From Advenella alkanexedens (GTDB lineage Bacteria > Pseudomonadota > Gammaproteobacteria > Burkholderiales > Burkholderiaceae_B): a stretch of DNA of 64,000 nucleotides. Shown one piece after another: positions 1 to 7,541 of this stretch (its first letter is position 1; each line of letters starts with the position of its first letter). Below the pieces are notes generated by a model, which searched no databases, was not told the DNA's origin, and saw only the letters and a program-made list of their open reading frames with translations. Location: contig NZ_JAHSPR010000002.1 in assembly GCF_019132845.1 (NCBI RefSeq), forward strand, positions 248,001 through 312,000, given 5' to 3'. The translations under genes and the position numbers were made by a program.

Positions 1-118
1 CGCGCAAGGCTTCCTGCTCAGTGGCTGACTGGTAAATACGCTTGAGCCCGGCAGCAACTGCCTTGTAGTCCTTGTAGGGCACGTACTTCATCGCGTTGCG
101 TACCATCGTAGACTTACC
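1..118 (-). pseudogene. IS256-family (Mutator-type) transposase fragment
   Basis: Read on the minus strand, this stretch encodes TMVRNAMKYVPYKDYKAVAA and then GLKRIYQSATEQEALR, which matches the region of IS256-family transposases around the conserved VRNS/AxKYV segment. Upstream of the T the frame meets a stop after three codons (stop-G-K-S), so the left part of the gene is missing and homology breaks off near position 115. The other side runs off the window edge. Without the rest it cannot be said whether the fragment belongs to a longer relic. It is the outermost piece of an IS-rich junction. Confidence 0.7.
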
Positions 119-178
119 TTAAAAAGGCACAAACGAAAACCAGAGATTTCTGCCATGATTCTTTACATGGAGGAAATC

Positions 179-310
179 ATGAAACGATCTAAATTTACCG
201 AAGCCCAAATCGTCAGCATTTTAAAACTCGCTGAACAGGGTGCTAAAGTGACCGATATCTGCCGTGAACACGGCATCAGCAGTGCCACTTATTACCAATG
301 GAAAGTGTAA
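179..310 (+). pseudogene. Truncated IS3-family OrfA (transposase N-terminal HTH)
   Basis: The 43-residue frame starts MKRSKFTEAQIVSILKLAEQ and runs through TDICREHGISSATYYQWK, the classic HTH of IS3-family (IS407-like) OrfA. It has a good GGAGG-type ribosome site just upstream. Normal OrfA is about 85-90 residues, so only the DNA-binding half is left. After the QWK codons the DNA still resembles the usual 'KY' continuation, but with one extra base that creates the stop. An IS66-like end then begins at about 316, so the element seems to have been disrupted by IS66. No OrfB is visible. Confidence 0.75.
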
Positions 311-402
311 ATACCGTAATGCTCCGGCCAGTGCCGTCTAGAATTCTGTTTTAAATTCTAGCAATATAGATGTCCATTTATTCAACTAGGTTTTGATGCG
401 TT

Positions 403-621
403 ATGGATGTTTCTCTTTATTCGGTGCCAGTGGCTGAGCGACCCCGGCGTCGCTATTCAAACGAATACAAGCGCCAGGTCGTAGAGGCCTCTTTTCAGGC
501 CAATACGTCGATTGCTGCCGTTGCCCAAGCACACCAGATTAATGCCAATTTACTGCATACCTGGGTAACTGTCCGTAACTGTCCGGTAAAGTCATCTTTT
601 CAAGTCGCTAATAAAATATGA
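403..621 (+). pseudogene. IS66 OrfA N-terminal fragment
   Basis: The first 50 or so residues (RRRYSNEYKRQVVEAS, then SIAAVAQAHQINANLLHTW) are the HTH domain of the IS66-family OrfA protein. From about position 570 the reading continues into unrelated residues and stops after 72 codons, against a usual 110-140. The junction contains a doubled ACTGTCCG. The protein would have a DNA-binding half only and is almost certainly non-functional for transposition. Confidence 0.7.
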
Positions 622-640
622 ACATACTTGTCCACTATCG

Positions 641-736
641 CAAATGGACACGTATGGACTATCTAGAAGAAATCAGCCCGCCAGCCGTATTGCTGAACTG
701 TTGCCGCATAATTGGCAACCACAGACAGCGATGTAA
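641..736 (+). pseudogene. IS66 transposase C-terminal remnant
   Basis: The last codons read ASRIAELLPHNWQPQTAM and a stop at 734-736, which is the characteristic C-terminus of IS66-family transposases. A little upstream the matching peptide MDYLEEIS lies in the next frame (654-677), so a small indel separates the two pieces. Nothing of the catalytic DDE domain remains. The IS66 right end follows 51 bp downstream. Confidence 0.65.
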
Positions 737-885
737 AAAAACAGGTTAAAGAAAACCGCTGTCAAGATGAGATGGCCGAACGCTTACCGTGATGTAAACT
801 ACGAGTCCAGAGGATGTGTTATTCTGCACAAAATACCCTGGTTTCATAAAACAGTTATTCTCTCTATATTTAAAGGATAGTGAGC

Positions 886-1953
886 ATGTCTTTATTCTCC
901 AACGCTTTACGAAAAACCGCCACAACAGCGCTTGTAGCAACCATGCTCGTGGGTACCACCGCATTGGCTTGCACCCGGCTAGTCTATCATGGTGTTGATG
1001 ATCAGATTCTTACCGCCCGCTCAATGGACTGGAGCGTTGATGTGGAAACCAATTTGTGGATTTTCCCCCGGGGCATGGAAAGAAATGGCCAGGCCGGAGA
1101 GAACTCTCTTCGCTGGACCTCAAAGTATGGCAGCGTGATTTCATCCGGTTATGATATTTCAACCACAGACGGCATGAATGAAGCCGGCTTGGTGGCCAAC
1201 CTGCTGTGGCTGGTCGAGTCCAGTTACCCTGAGTTTAAAGAGGGCTCCGCACCGGGTCTGACTATTGCTGCCTGGGGACAATATATTCTGGATAACTTTG
1301 CAACGGTCCAGGAGGCCGTTGACGAACTGCGCAAGCAGCCTTATACAATCGTTACACGCGACGTACCGGGACAAAACAGGTTGGCCACGCTCCATTTGGC
1401 CATCTCCGACGCCAGTGGTGATAGTGCCATTGTGGAATATATAAATGGTCAGGCGGTGATTCATCACAGTCGTGAATATCAGGTTCTGACCAACTCACCA
1501 ACGTTTGAGCGCCAGCTGGCCTTGCATTCGTATTGGACCGAGATTGGTGGTACTGTCATGCTGCCAGGCACCAACCGTGCCGCGGACCGCTTTACGCGTG
1601 CCGCATTCTATGTGAATGCCATTCCTCGTGACCAAGACGCGCGCAAGACTATTGCCAGCGTGTTCAGCGTTATTCGCAACGTGTCTGTGCCCTTTGGCAT
1701 CAGTACTCCTGATCAGCCCAATATTTCATCAACCCGCTGGCGTACCGTGGCTGACCAGAAGCGCATGCTGTACTTTTTTGAGAGCGCATTGACCCCCAAT
1801 GTTTTCTGGGTTGAGCTCAACAATATTGATTTTTCTGAAAAAACAGGCAAAGTCAAAAAACTGGATCTTGGTCCCAATCAGGCCAATATTTTCTCAGGTG
1901 TGGTCAATGATAAGTTCGAAGAATCCAAACCCTTCGAATTTTTGGGTCTTTGA
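886..1953 (+). CDS. Exported linear amide C-N hydrolase (choloylglycine hydrolase / penicillin V acylase family), copy 1
   Basis: 355 residues. A signal peptide (residues 1-28, ending GTTALA) is followed directly by Cys29, the expected N-terminal nucleophile of this Ntn-hydrolase family after signal removal. Family active-site residues are visible: Arg45 and Asp48 in TARSMDW, Asn203 in LTNSP, and Arg284 in SSTRWR. ATG at 886 is preferred over GTG at 880 because AAGGA at 873-877 is correctly spaced only for the ATG. Characterised Gram-negative members are periplasmic and cleave penicillin V or acyl-homoserine lactones, while gut members cleave conjugated bile salts. The substrate here is unknown. 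A close paralogue lies two genes downstream, and a beta-barrel gene sits between them. Confidence 0.88.
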   Translation: MSLFSNALRKTATTALVATMLVGTTALACTRLVYHGVDDQILTARSMDWSVDVETNLWIFPRGMERNGQAGENSLRWTSKYGSVISSGYDISTTDGMNEAGLVANLLWLVESSYPEFKEGSAPGLTIAAWGQYILDNFATVQEAVDELRKQPYTIVTRDVPGQNRLATLHLAISDASGDSAIVEYINGQAVIHHSREYQVLTNSPTFERQLALHSYWTEIGGTVMLPGTNRAADRFTRAAFYVNAIPRDQDARKTIASVFSVIRNVSVPFGISTPDQPNISSTRWRTVADQKRMLYFFESALTPNVFWVELNNIDFSEKTGKVKKLDLGPNQANIFSGVVNDKFEESKPFEFLGL

Positions 1954-1983
1954 TTTTTTGGTTATATTTAAAAGGATGCAGGA

Positions 1984-2745
1984 ATGTTTCAGTCCTATCT
2001 AAGGCGCTCACGAGCAACACTTCAGGCGGGTATGTCTGCCCTGGTCTGTTGTCTGGTTTCATCAGCGGCATTCGCACAGGATACCGGTTGGTATGGGCAA
2101 ATTACTCCTTATGTCTGGGCAACCGGTATGGGAGGTCATCTTAAGCCTTTTTCAGGAGCGCCTTCCATTTCATTCGAGCGGTCTTTTTCAGACACACTGA
2201 AAGACCTGGATGCCGCATTTTTTATTAATGGTTTTGCAAGAAAAGACCGTTTCGTGGTTTCCGCAGACTTGCTCTATGCCAGTCTTTCCAGAAAAGGAGA
2301 GGTTTTTCCCGATATTTCGGCCAAGGGTAAGCTGCGCATGACTGCGCTGACCCTTACCGGAGGATATCGGGTTCTTGATGACTCAGTCGTGGCCCTGGAT
2401 GTCATGGCGGGTGCGAGGGCCTGGCGTACACGGGCTTCTGTCAGCGTGCCGGTCATTGGAGAACATCTGTCCGAGACGAAAAAATTTGTTGATCCGATTG
2501 TTGCATTACGTGCCAATTTCACTTTGAGTCCTGACTGGTCCATTCTGGCGTATGGTGATATTGGTGGCTTGGGTGCCGGATCAGAACTCACCAAGCAAGT
2601 TGCCTTAAGTGCCAATTATCAAGTGAATGAAAATATCTATGTATCAACCGGATATCGTTATCTTTACCTGGATTACAAACAGAACGGGACGCGGATTGAT
2701 ACAAAATTGACGGGTCCGTTTCTTGGGCTGACCTGGAGATTCTGA
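1984..2745 (+). CDS. Outer-membrane beta-barrel protein of unknown function
   Basis: 253 residues. The signal peptide probably ends at residue 31 (AAFA, then QDTGWYG). The rest alternates hydrophobic and polar residues in short segments, such as LTLTGGYRVLDDSVVALDV and VSTGYRYLYLDYK, and the protein ends in Phe (GLTWRF), a BAM-recognition-type C-terminus. The pattern suggests a small barrel of about 8-12 strands, related in look to Omp25/OmpW-like proteins, but no named family is recognised. It starts 30 bp after the first amidase with AAAAGG upstream, and the second amidase follows 23 bp later, so all three are probably one transcript. It might help substrate entry or product release; that is inference. 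Confidence 0.75.
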   Translation: MFQSYLRRSRATLQAGMSALVCCLVSSAAFAQDTGWYGQITPYVWATGMGGHLKPFSGAPSISFERSFSDTLKDLDAAFFINGFARKDRFVVSADLLYASLSRKGEVFPDISAKGKLRMTALTLTGGYRVLDDSVVALDVMAGARAWRTRASVSVPVIGEHLSETKKFVDPIVALRANFTLSPDWSILAYGDIGGLGAGSELTKQVALSANYQVNENIYVSTGYRYLYLDYKQNGTRIDTKLTGPFLGLTWRF

Positions 2746-2757
2746 GGGATTCTGAGG
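2738..2757 (+). repeat. Perfect tandem 10-bp repeat across a stop codon
   Basis: GATTCTGAGG occurs twice head to tail. The first copy contains the TGA stop of the barrel gene. The second supplies GAGGCAG, the only ribosome-site-like sequence before the next gene's ATG at 2769. A small slippage duplication may thus have set the spacing to the second amidase. Confidence 0.8.
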
Positions 2758-2768
2758 CAGAGCTACGC

Positions 2769-3824
2769 ATGAGCCAGCTTTTGCTGGCTTCTTCATTACT
2801 TTTAAGTAGGATAACAATAGCTATGGCATGTACACGAGTGGTTTATTTGGGCGAAGAGCAGCAGATTATTACAGCTCGCTCAATGGACTGGAAAATGGAT
2901 TTGGGCACCAATCTGTGGGCTTTGCCCCGTGGGGTGAAACGCCAGGGGCAGGCAGGCGCAAACTCTCTTTCCTGGGAGTCCAGGTATGGCAGTCTGGTTG
3001 CCACGGGCTATGATATTGCCACCACTGACGGGCTTAATGAAAAAGGTCTGGCTGTTAACCTGTTGTGGCTGGTCGAATCAGAATATCCAACATTTACGCC
3101 AGAAAGCAAACCCGGCTTGAACATTTCCCTGTGGGCGCAATACATGCTGGATAGTTTCGCTTCGGTCGATGAGGCCGTCAAGGCACTGGAAAAAGAACCC
3201 TTTACCCTGGTGACCGATCAGGTTCCGGGGCAGGGCCGTCTGGCAACTTTGCATCTTTCATTGTCGGATGCCTCCGGAGACAGTGCCATTGTTGAATATA
3301 TTGGTGGCAAGCAGGTGATTCACCATGACCGGAAATACCAGGTCATGACCAACTCGCCTGTATTTGGTGATCAGTTGGCGCTTAATGCTTACTGGAAACA
3401 AATTGGTGGCACCGTGATGCTACCGGGTACCAATCGGGCAGCGGATCGTTTCGTACGCGCATCGTTTTATGTGGATGCGATCCCGCAAAAAGCACCTATC
3501 GCCGAAGCCTTGGCCAGTATGTTTGGCGTTATCCGGAATGTTTCGGTGCCTTATGGTATTGCTTCTGAAACCGAGCCGAACATATCGTCAACCCGCTGGC
3601 GAACCGTGGTTGATCACAAACATTTGAATTATTTCTTTGAGTCGGCTTTCAGTCCCAATACTTTCTGGGTAGACCTGAAAAAAATCGATTTTGGCATGGA
3701 TCCATCCAAAGCCCTGAAGCTGGATTTGGGCCCCATGGCAAGCCAGGTATATGCAGGCGAAGTCTCGTCCTCTTTTGAGCCAGCCCAGCCATTTACCTTT
3801 TTGTCAGTGGGTGCTGGTAAATAG
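2769..3824 (+). CDS. Exported linear amide C-N hydrolase (choloylglycine hydrolase / penicillin V acylase family), copy 2
   Basis: 351 residues, closely similar to the protein at 886-1953 along its whole length (shared VANLLWLVES-like, DASGDSAIVEYI, GGTVMLPGTNRAADRF and NISSTRWRTV segments). The predicted nucleophile is Cys21, with Arg37 and Asp40 in TARSMDW. The leader (MSQLLLASSLLLSRITIAMA) is unusual: it has no positive n-region and carries Arg14 inside the hydrophobic stretch. Export is likely but less certain than for copy 1. No better upstream start is visible. The pair probably arose by duplication around the barrel gene. Substrate is unknown; penicillin V, bile salts and acyl-homoserine lactones are candidates. 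Confidence 0.87.
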   Translation: MSQLLLASSLLLSRITIAMACTRVVYLGEEQQIITARSMDWKMDLGTNLWALPRGVKRQGQAGANSLSWESRYGSLVATGYDIATTDGLNEKGLAVNLLWLVESEYPTFTPESKPGLNISLWAQYMLDSFASVDEAVKALEKEPFTLVTDQVPGQGRLATLHLSLSDASGDSAIVEYIGGKQVIHHDRKYQVMTNSPVFGDQLALNAYWKQIGGTVMLPGTNRAADRFVRASFYVDAIPQKAPIAEALASMFGVIRNVSVPYGIASETEPNISSTRWRTVVDHKHLNYFFESAFSPNTFWVDLKKIDFGMDPSKALKLDLGPMASQVYAGEVSSSFEPAQPFTFLSVGAGK

Positions 3825-3889
3825 CTAGCACTGTGCAGTAGCGCAGGCGCTTGGATATCCGGTTTTTTCCGGATGCGCTTTTGAACTGA

Positions 3890-3932
3890 CCCCAAAAAAC
3901 TGGACCCGTTTTCAGTCTTTTTGGGGTTTTTT
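3890..3932 (+). terminator. Rho-independent terminator after the amidase cassette
   Basis: CCCCAAAAAACTG pairs with CAGTCTTTTTGGGG (one bulged base) across a short loop, and a TTTTTT run follows at 3927-3932. It lies 65 bp after the second amidase. A smaller hairpin (ATCCGG, six Ts, CCGGAT) lies just before it. The left arm, TGAACTGACCCCAAAAA from 3883, also resembles the end of an IS150-type IS3 element, so it could be an IS relic that now serves as terminator. Confidence 0.7.
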
Positions 3933-3989
3933 AATATTGTTCAAGTGCGCGATAAGCCACACCGTTTATGTATTGGGATTCAGCAAGCC

Positions 3990-4256
3990 ATGGGTGGCCA
4001 GTCATGAGCGGTCGGGTTTCATGGGGTCCCGGAAGGGATTTTGCTGGAGCGGCTTCGTTATATCAATGATGAGCCCATTTCCTATGTGCAAACCTGGCGG
4101 CCTACCTGCAGGTTAAAAACAGAAGCCCCTTGTTGCAATTGCAGGCCAGTTATTACCGCCTGGCACCGTGAAGACAAAGTGGTGTTTGATATTGCCGTTG
4201 ATGCCTCTTTGGAAAACAGGATTCAGGTGAAAAATTTTCAGCGCGTGCTAAAGTAA
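3990..4256 (+). pseudogene. Decayed GntR-family regulator (UTRA domain remnant)
   Basis: Three pieces of a UTRA ligand-binding domain can be read in order but in different frames: GILLERLRYINDEPISYVQT (from about 4030), then VKNRSPLLQLQASYYR (from about 4110), then ITAWHREDKVVFDIAVDAS ending at 4256. The section normally lying between the first two is deleted, and no GntR winged helix is found upstream. At least one internal deletion and two frame changes make it a pseudogene. The original ligand cannot be inferred. Confidence 0.6.
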
Positions 4257-4290
4257 TCACTTTTCAATCATTATTGTTATTTCTTCTGCC

Positions 4291-4863
4291 ATGACCCAGT
4301 TAGTACCTGTCCTTTCATTTGTCCATCAGCTCTTAAGACAGGTGGTGCAGCCTGGCGATGTAGCGGTTGATGCCACCATGGGAAACGGACATGATACGGT
4401 GGTACTGGCCCAATGTGTGGGGGCCGCAGGCAAGGTGTATGCGTTTGATGTGCAGGAACAGGCCTTGCATAAAACACGCCGTCGCCTGCAGGCAGCCGGT
4501 CTTGACGATCAGGTTGAATTGATTTGCCAGGGCCATCAGTATATGAACGAACACGTGCGACAGGGCGTGTCGGCGGTTATTTTTAATCTGGGTTATTTGC
4601 CGGGCGGCAACAAGGCGCTGACTACCCAGCGGGACACGACGCTGGCCGCCACTACCCAAGGGCTGGCTTTGTTGCGACAGCATGGTTTGTTATTGCTGGT
4701 GATTTATCCCGGGCATGAACCGGGCAGAATAGAGCAGGAAGCCATTGAGGGCCTGGTAACCGGGCTGGATCAGCAGCATTTCCAGGTACTGCGTTACCAG
4801 TTTACCAACCAGAAAAACAACCCCCCCTATTTGCTGGCTATTGAAAAGCTGTCTACCGGTTAA
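4291..4863 (+). CDS. Class I SAM-dependent methyltransferase, MnmM/YtqB-like
   Basis: 190 residues matching the YtqB/MraW_2 family. The SAM-binding motif AVDATMGNGHDTVVLA lies near residues 25-40. VYAFDVQEQAL (about 50-60) is the ribose-binding acid loop, and VIFNLGYLPGGNK (about 96-108) is the diagnostic NLGYLPGG motif. The B. subtilis homologue methylates the wobble uridine side chain (nm5s2U to mnm5s2U) in tRNA. That activity is plausible here, though proteobacteria commonly use MnmC. The gene ends 4 bp inside the convergent gene at 4860. Confidence 0.8.
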   Translation: MTQLVPVLSFVHQLLRQVVQPGDVAVDATMGNGHDTVVLAQCVGAAGKVYAFDVQEQALHKTRRRLQAAGLDDQVELICQGHQYMNEHVRQGVSAVIFNLGYLPGGNKALTTQRDTTLAATTQGLALLRQHGLLLLVIYPGHEPGRIEQEAIEGLVTGLDQQHFQVLRYQFTNQKNNPPYLLAIEKLSTG

Positions 4864-5234
4864 AGGTGGACCAGGGTGTCCTGGGCAGACTGGCTGAGTT
4901 GCTCCTTGAACGCAGTCCTGGCCTTGATTAAATACCCATCATCGAAGTGGGCGATTTTTTTATTGTTACAGCCATCCTTGACCTGGCTGATGATATAGCT
5001 GCCTTTGGCGCAATGCCTAAGAATCAGCAAGTCATATTTCAAGGCGCTATTGGGATTGTAATGCTTGAAGATTTGCGGCAAACCTTCTTTCAGGCCTTTC
5101 TCACTAAGCCAGCCAGAACGGGAATAAAACTCGGGATTGGCCTCTTTCTGGCAAGGGAGCGCCAGGTTTATATAGAAAGGATTGTCTTTATGAACGCGGT
5201 CATCAAAGTTTCTGTACAAATAGGCTGTTTTCAT
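4860..5234 (-). CDS. Hypothetical protein
   Basis: 124 residues with no family recognised. It has no signal peptide or membrane segment and is rich in aromatic and charged residues (DNPFYINLALP, SRSGWLSEKGLKEGLP, YDLLILRHCAKGSYIISQVKDG). Two Cys residues sit in HCAKGS and DGCNNKK. A GGGTG-like ribosome site lies upstream of the ATG. The 3' end overlaps the convergent methyltransferase gene by 4 bp, which leaves no room for a terminator. It reads as a genuine small soluble protein, but no function can be proposed. Confidence 0.6.
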   Translation of the reverse strand: MKTAYLYRNFDDRVHKDNPFYINLALPCQKEANPEFYSRSGWLSEKGLKEGLPQIFKHYNPNSALKYDLLILRHCAKGSYIISQVKDGCNNKKIAHFDDGYLIKARTAFKEQLSQSAQDTLVHL

Positions 5235-5315
5235 ACTACACCCATATAAATCAAAATGTTATGCGGGCATTATCCTGTGCTTGTGTTAAGAAACCGTGAC
5301 AGTTCCTGAATGCGC

Positions 5316-5753
5316 CTATTCTCCAATATCCTCGTTCCAGAGTTCCGGCTTGCTGGCAATAAAATGACGCATCAGCTCAATGCAGGTATTATCTTGTAAA
5401 ACCTGCAATTCCACGCCCTGGCTGCGTAATAATGCTTCACCACCCATAAAGGTCTGGTTCTCACCAATCACGACTTTGGGAATGCCATAAAGCAGAATGG
5501 CACCCGTACACATGGAGCAGGGTGAAAGTGTGGTGTAAATGACTGATTCACGGTAAACGTGCGCCGGTAGTCTGCCAGCGTTTTCCAGGGCATCCATTTC
5601 GCCGTGCAGAATGGCGCTGCCTTTTTGAACACGCCGGTTGTGTCCACGTCCAATAATGCGTCCCTGATGTACCAGTACCGAACCGATGGGAATGCCACCT
5701 TCCTGCAACCCAAGACGAGCTTCCTCAATGGCTGCCTGCATGAATTCATCCAT
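5316..5753 (-). CDS. Cytosine deaminase-type nucleoside/base deaminase
   Basis: 145 residues of the zinc-dependent CDA fold. HGEMDA (about residues 50-55) supplies the zinc-ligand His and the proton-shuttling Glu. PCSMC (about 78-82) supplies the two Cys ligands. The flanking sequence (LENAGRLPAHVYRESVIYTT, TGAILLYGIPKVVIGEN) closely follows the yeast Fcy1 cytosine deaminase rather than tRNA adenosine deaminase TadA, so free cytosine to uracil is the likely reaction. AGGAG precedes the ATG. It is transcribed in the same direction as gshA, 138 bp downstream of it. Confidence 0.8.
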   Translation of the reverse strand: MDEFMQAAIEEARLGLQEGGIPIGSVLVHQGRIIGRGHNRRVQKGSAILHGEMDALENAGRLPAHVYRESVIYTTLSPCSMCTGAILLYGIPKVVIGENQTFMGGEALLRSQGVELQVLQDNTCIELMRHFIASKPELWNEDIGE

Positions 5754-5891
5754 GTCTGTCTCCTGTCTGTTTTTGTTGTCGGTAAGGAAAGTTTACGGGA
5801 AATCAAACCGTGATGGAAGGGGGGGTGAAGCGGCCGGAAAACGAAGGGTTTCGGGCAAGCCGGTGACATGTCTGTCGCCCGGCCGCGTTGG

Positions 5892-7445
5892 TCATGCAGG
5901 ACGCTTCAGGGAGTCATTGTAGTGTTTGACATATTCATCAAATGATTCCATATCGGAGACTTCAATTTCTTTTTGTTCAAGTATTGATTCCTGAGCCATG
6001 TTTTTCAGTTTTTGGTCGGTTTCCACCGATAGCTCCTGAAAGCGCAGTGCATCCGAGTGTTCCTGGCTTTTCTGAAGGGTGTAATCCTGTAGGCTTAAAC
6101 CACTGTTCCTGAGTTCCTGCAGCAGGCGGGCAGAAGGCGTCAGGTCCGGGTTGTCCAGTTTTTGTCGTTGCAGTTCAACTGCCGCACTGTATTGTGTGGT
6201 GCTGTAGGCAATATCCAGTTCTTTGGCATAGGCAAGAATCTGATCCAGAATCTCATGTCCCCAGTCTTTGACGGACAGGCGGGACCCTTCTTTATTAAGG
6301 GTTAAAGCGGGATCGCGACCTTGTTTGACAGTCAGTGCAAAGTTATTCTGGCTTTGTGCGCAGTGACCACCATCAGGGAAGAAACCGCTTTCACTCACGG
6401 CACAGAAAAGCAGGAAAGCGTCCATGAAATGGCTGGTGGATGCCGCAATGCCAATAGGCTCGAAAGGGTCGATGTCAAGGCAACGGATTTCAACATATTG
6501 CACGCCACGTTCCATCAGGGCGGTAATCGGACGTTCGCCACGCGAGGTGGTTCGTTTGGGGCGAATGCTGGAATAGAATTCATTTTCTATTTGCAGCACA
6601 TTGGTGTTCAGCTGGATCCACTGGCCGTCACGGTGAGTGCCGATGGCTTCATAAGCAGGCCAGGACTGGGTTACCGCGTCATACATTTTTCGTATAAAGG
6701 AATCCAGGTCGTTATAGCATAGGGTCAGAGCTGATTGTGCATCGTTCTGGTAGCCCAAATCACTCATGCGCAGGCTGGTTGCATAGGGCAGATAGAACGT
6801 ATCATGATCAAAGGTTTGCAACTCGTGTGGCATGTTGGCCAGGAACGACTTTGAAGCGGCCGGTGAAGCGCCAAACAGATACATCAGGAGCCATGAGTAG
6901 CGGGTAAAGTTGCGGATTAAGGCCAGGTAGCCATTGGATTGCTGTTCCTGGTGGCTGTCACCCTTGAAGTCCAGTAATGGCCATAACTCGGAGGGCATGG
7001 AAAAATTGTAATGCAGGCCGGCAATACATTGCATTTTCTTGCCATAGCGCTCGGCCAGTCCCCGGCGGTATACATGCTTGAGCATGCCGGTATTGGAAGA
7101 GCCATATGTCGCGATCGGGATGTCTTTTTCAGGCGGTAAAATAGCCGGCATGGATTGCATCCAGATGCTTTCACCACGGTTTTGCTGCATGACAAACTGG
7201 TGAATCTCGGTGAGTTCCCGTAACAGGGACTCGACGGTTGTATGTGTTCCAGTGATCAGCTCCAGCAAAGCCTCAGAGTAATCGGTCGTAATATGAGGGT
7301 GCGTCAGTGCAGAGCCTAAGGCAAGCGGATGGGGCAGAGTGGACAGATGACCATCCCGGTCTATGCGTAAACCTTCCCGCTCGATGCCACGCATGGTTCG
7401 GGTTAATATGTCACGATGTTGTTGTAATTGAGTGAATCGCTGCAC
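5892..7445 (-). CDS. gshA: Glutamate-cysteine ligase
   Basis: 517 residues, the usual size of the proteobacterial (type 1) enzyme that makes gamma-glutamylcysteine, the first step of glutathione synthesis. Recognisable segments include GIEREGLRIDRDGHLSTLPHP (without the break) near the N-terminus, TDYSEALLELITG (about 54-66), and YVEIRCLDIDPFEP (about 320-333). The start is GTG at 7443-7445 with AGGAT six bases upstream. gshB is not in the window. Confidence 0.93.
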   Translation of the reverse strand: MQRFTQLQQHRDILTRTMRGIEREGLRIDRDGHLSTLPHPLALGSALTHPHITTDYSEALLELITGTHTTVESLLRELTEIHQFVMQQNRGESIWMQSMPAILPPEKDIPIATYGSSNTGMLKHVYRRGLAERYGKKMQCIAGLHYNFSMPSELWPLLDFKGDSHQEQQSNGYLALIRNFTRYSWLLMYLFGASPAASKSFLANMPHELQTFDHDTFYLPYATSLRMSDLGYQNDAQSALTLCYNDLDSFIRKMYDAVTQSWPAYEAIGTHRDGQWIQLNTNVLQIENEFYSSIRPKRTTSRGERPITALMERGVQYVEIRCLDIDPFEPIGIAASTSHFMDAFLLFCAVSESGFFPDGGHCAQSQNNFALTVKQGRDPALTLNKEGSRLSVKDWGHEILDQILAYAKELDIAYSTTQYSAAVELQRQKLDNPDLTPSARLLQELRNSGLSLQDYTLQKSQEHSDALRFQELSVETDQKLKNMAQESILEQKEIEVSDMESFDEYVKHYNDSLKRPA

Positions 7446-7541
7446 AAAATATCCTGAATCGTCTAACGAAAATTCGATTTTAAGTTAGAACCCGGGTAAT
7501 TCAGTTTTAAATTTATCTTTTTATGATTTTTTATTCTTTGT

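Larger units (their letters stand above)
316..787 (+). mobile_element. Deleted IS66-family element, both ends probably present
   Basis: The right end reads GAACGCTTAC at 778-787, the reverse complement of the GTAAGCG terminus typical of IS66 elements. A related sequence, GTAATGCTCCGGCC, lies at 316 in the opposite orientation and shares about 11 of 17 positions with the right end. Between them are the start of the IS66 OrfA gene and the last codons of the IS66 transposase gene, so more than 1.5 kb of a normal element is missing. No 8-bp target duplication is visible, so the left boundary is tentative. Confidence 0.55.

Noticed and set aside
5829-5890. Long-loop GCGGCCGG/CCGGCCGC hairpin after gshA as a terminator
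   Set aside because: The loop is over 40 nt and no T-run follows in the gshA direction.
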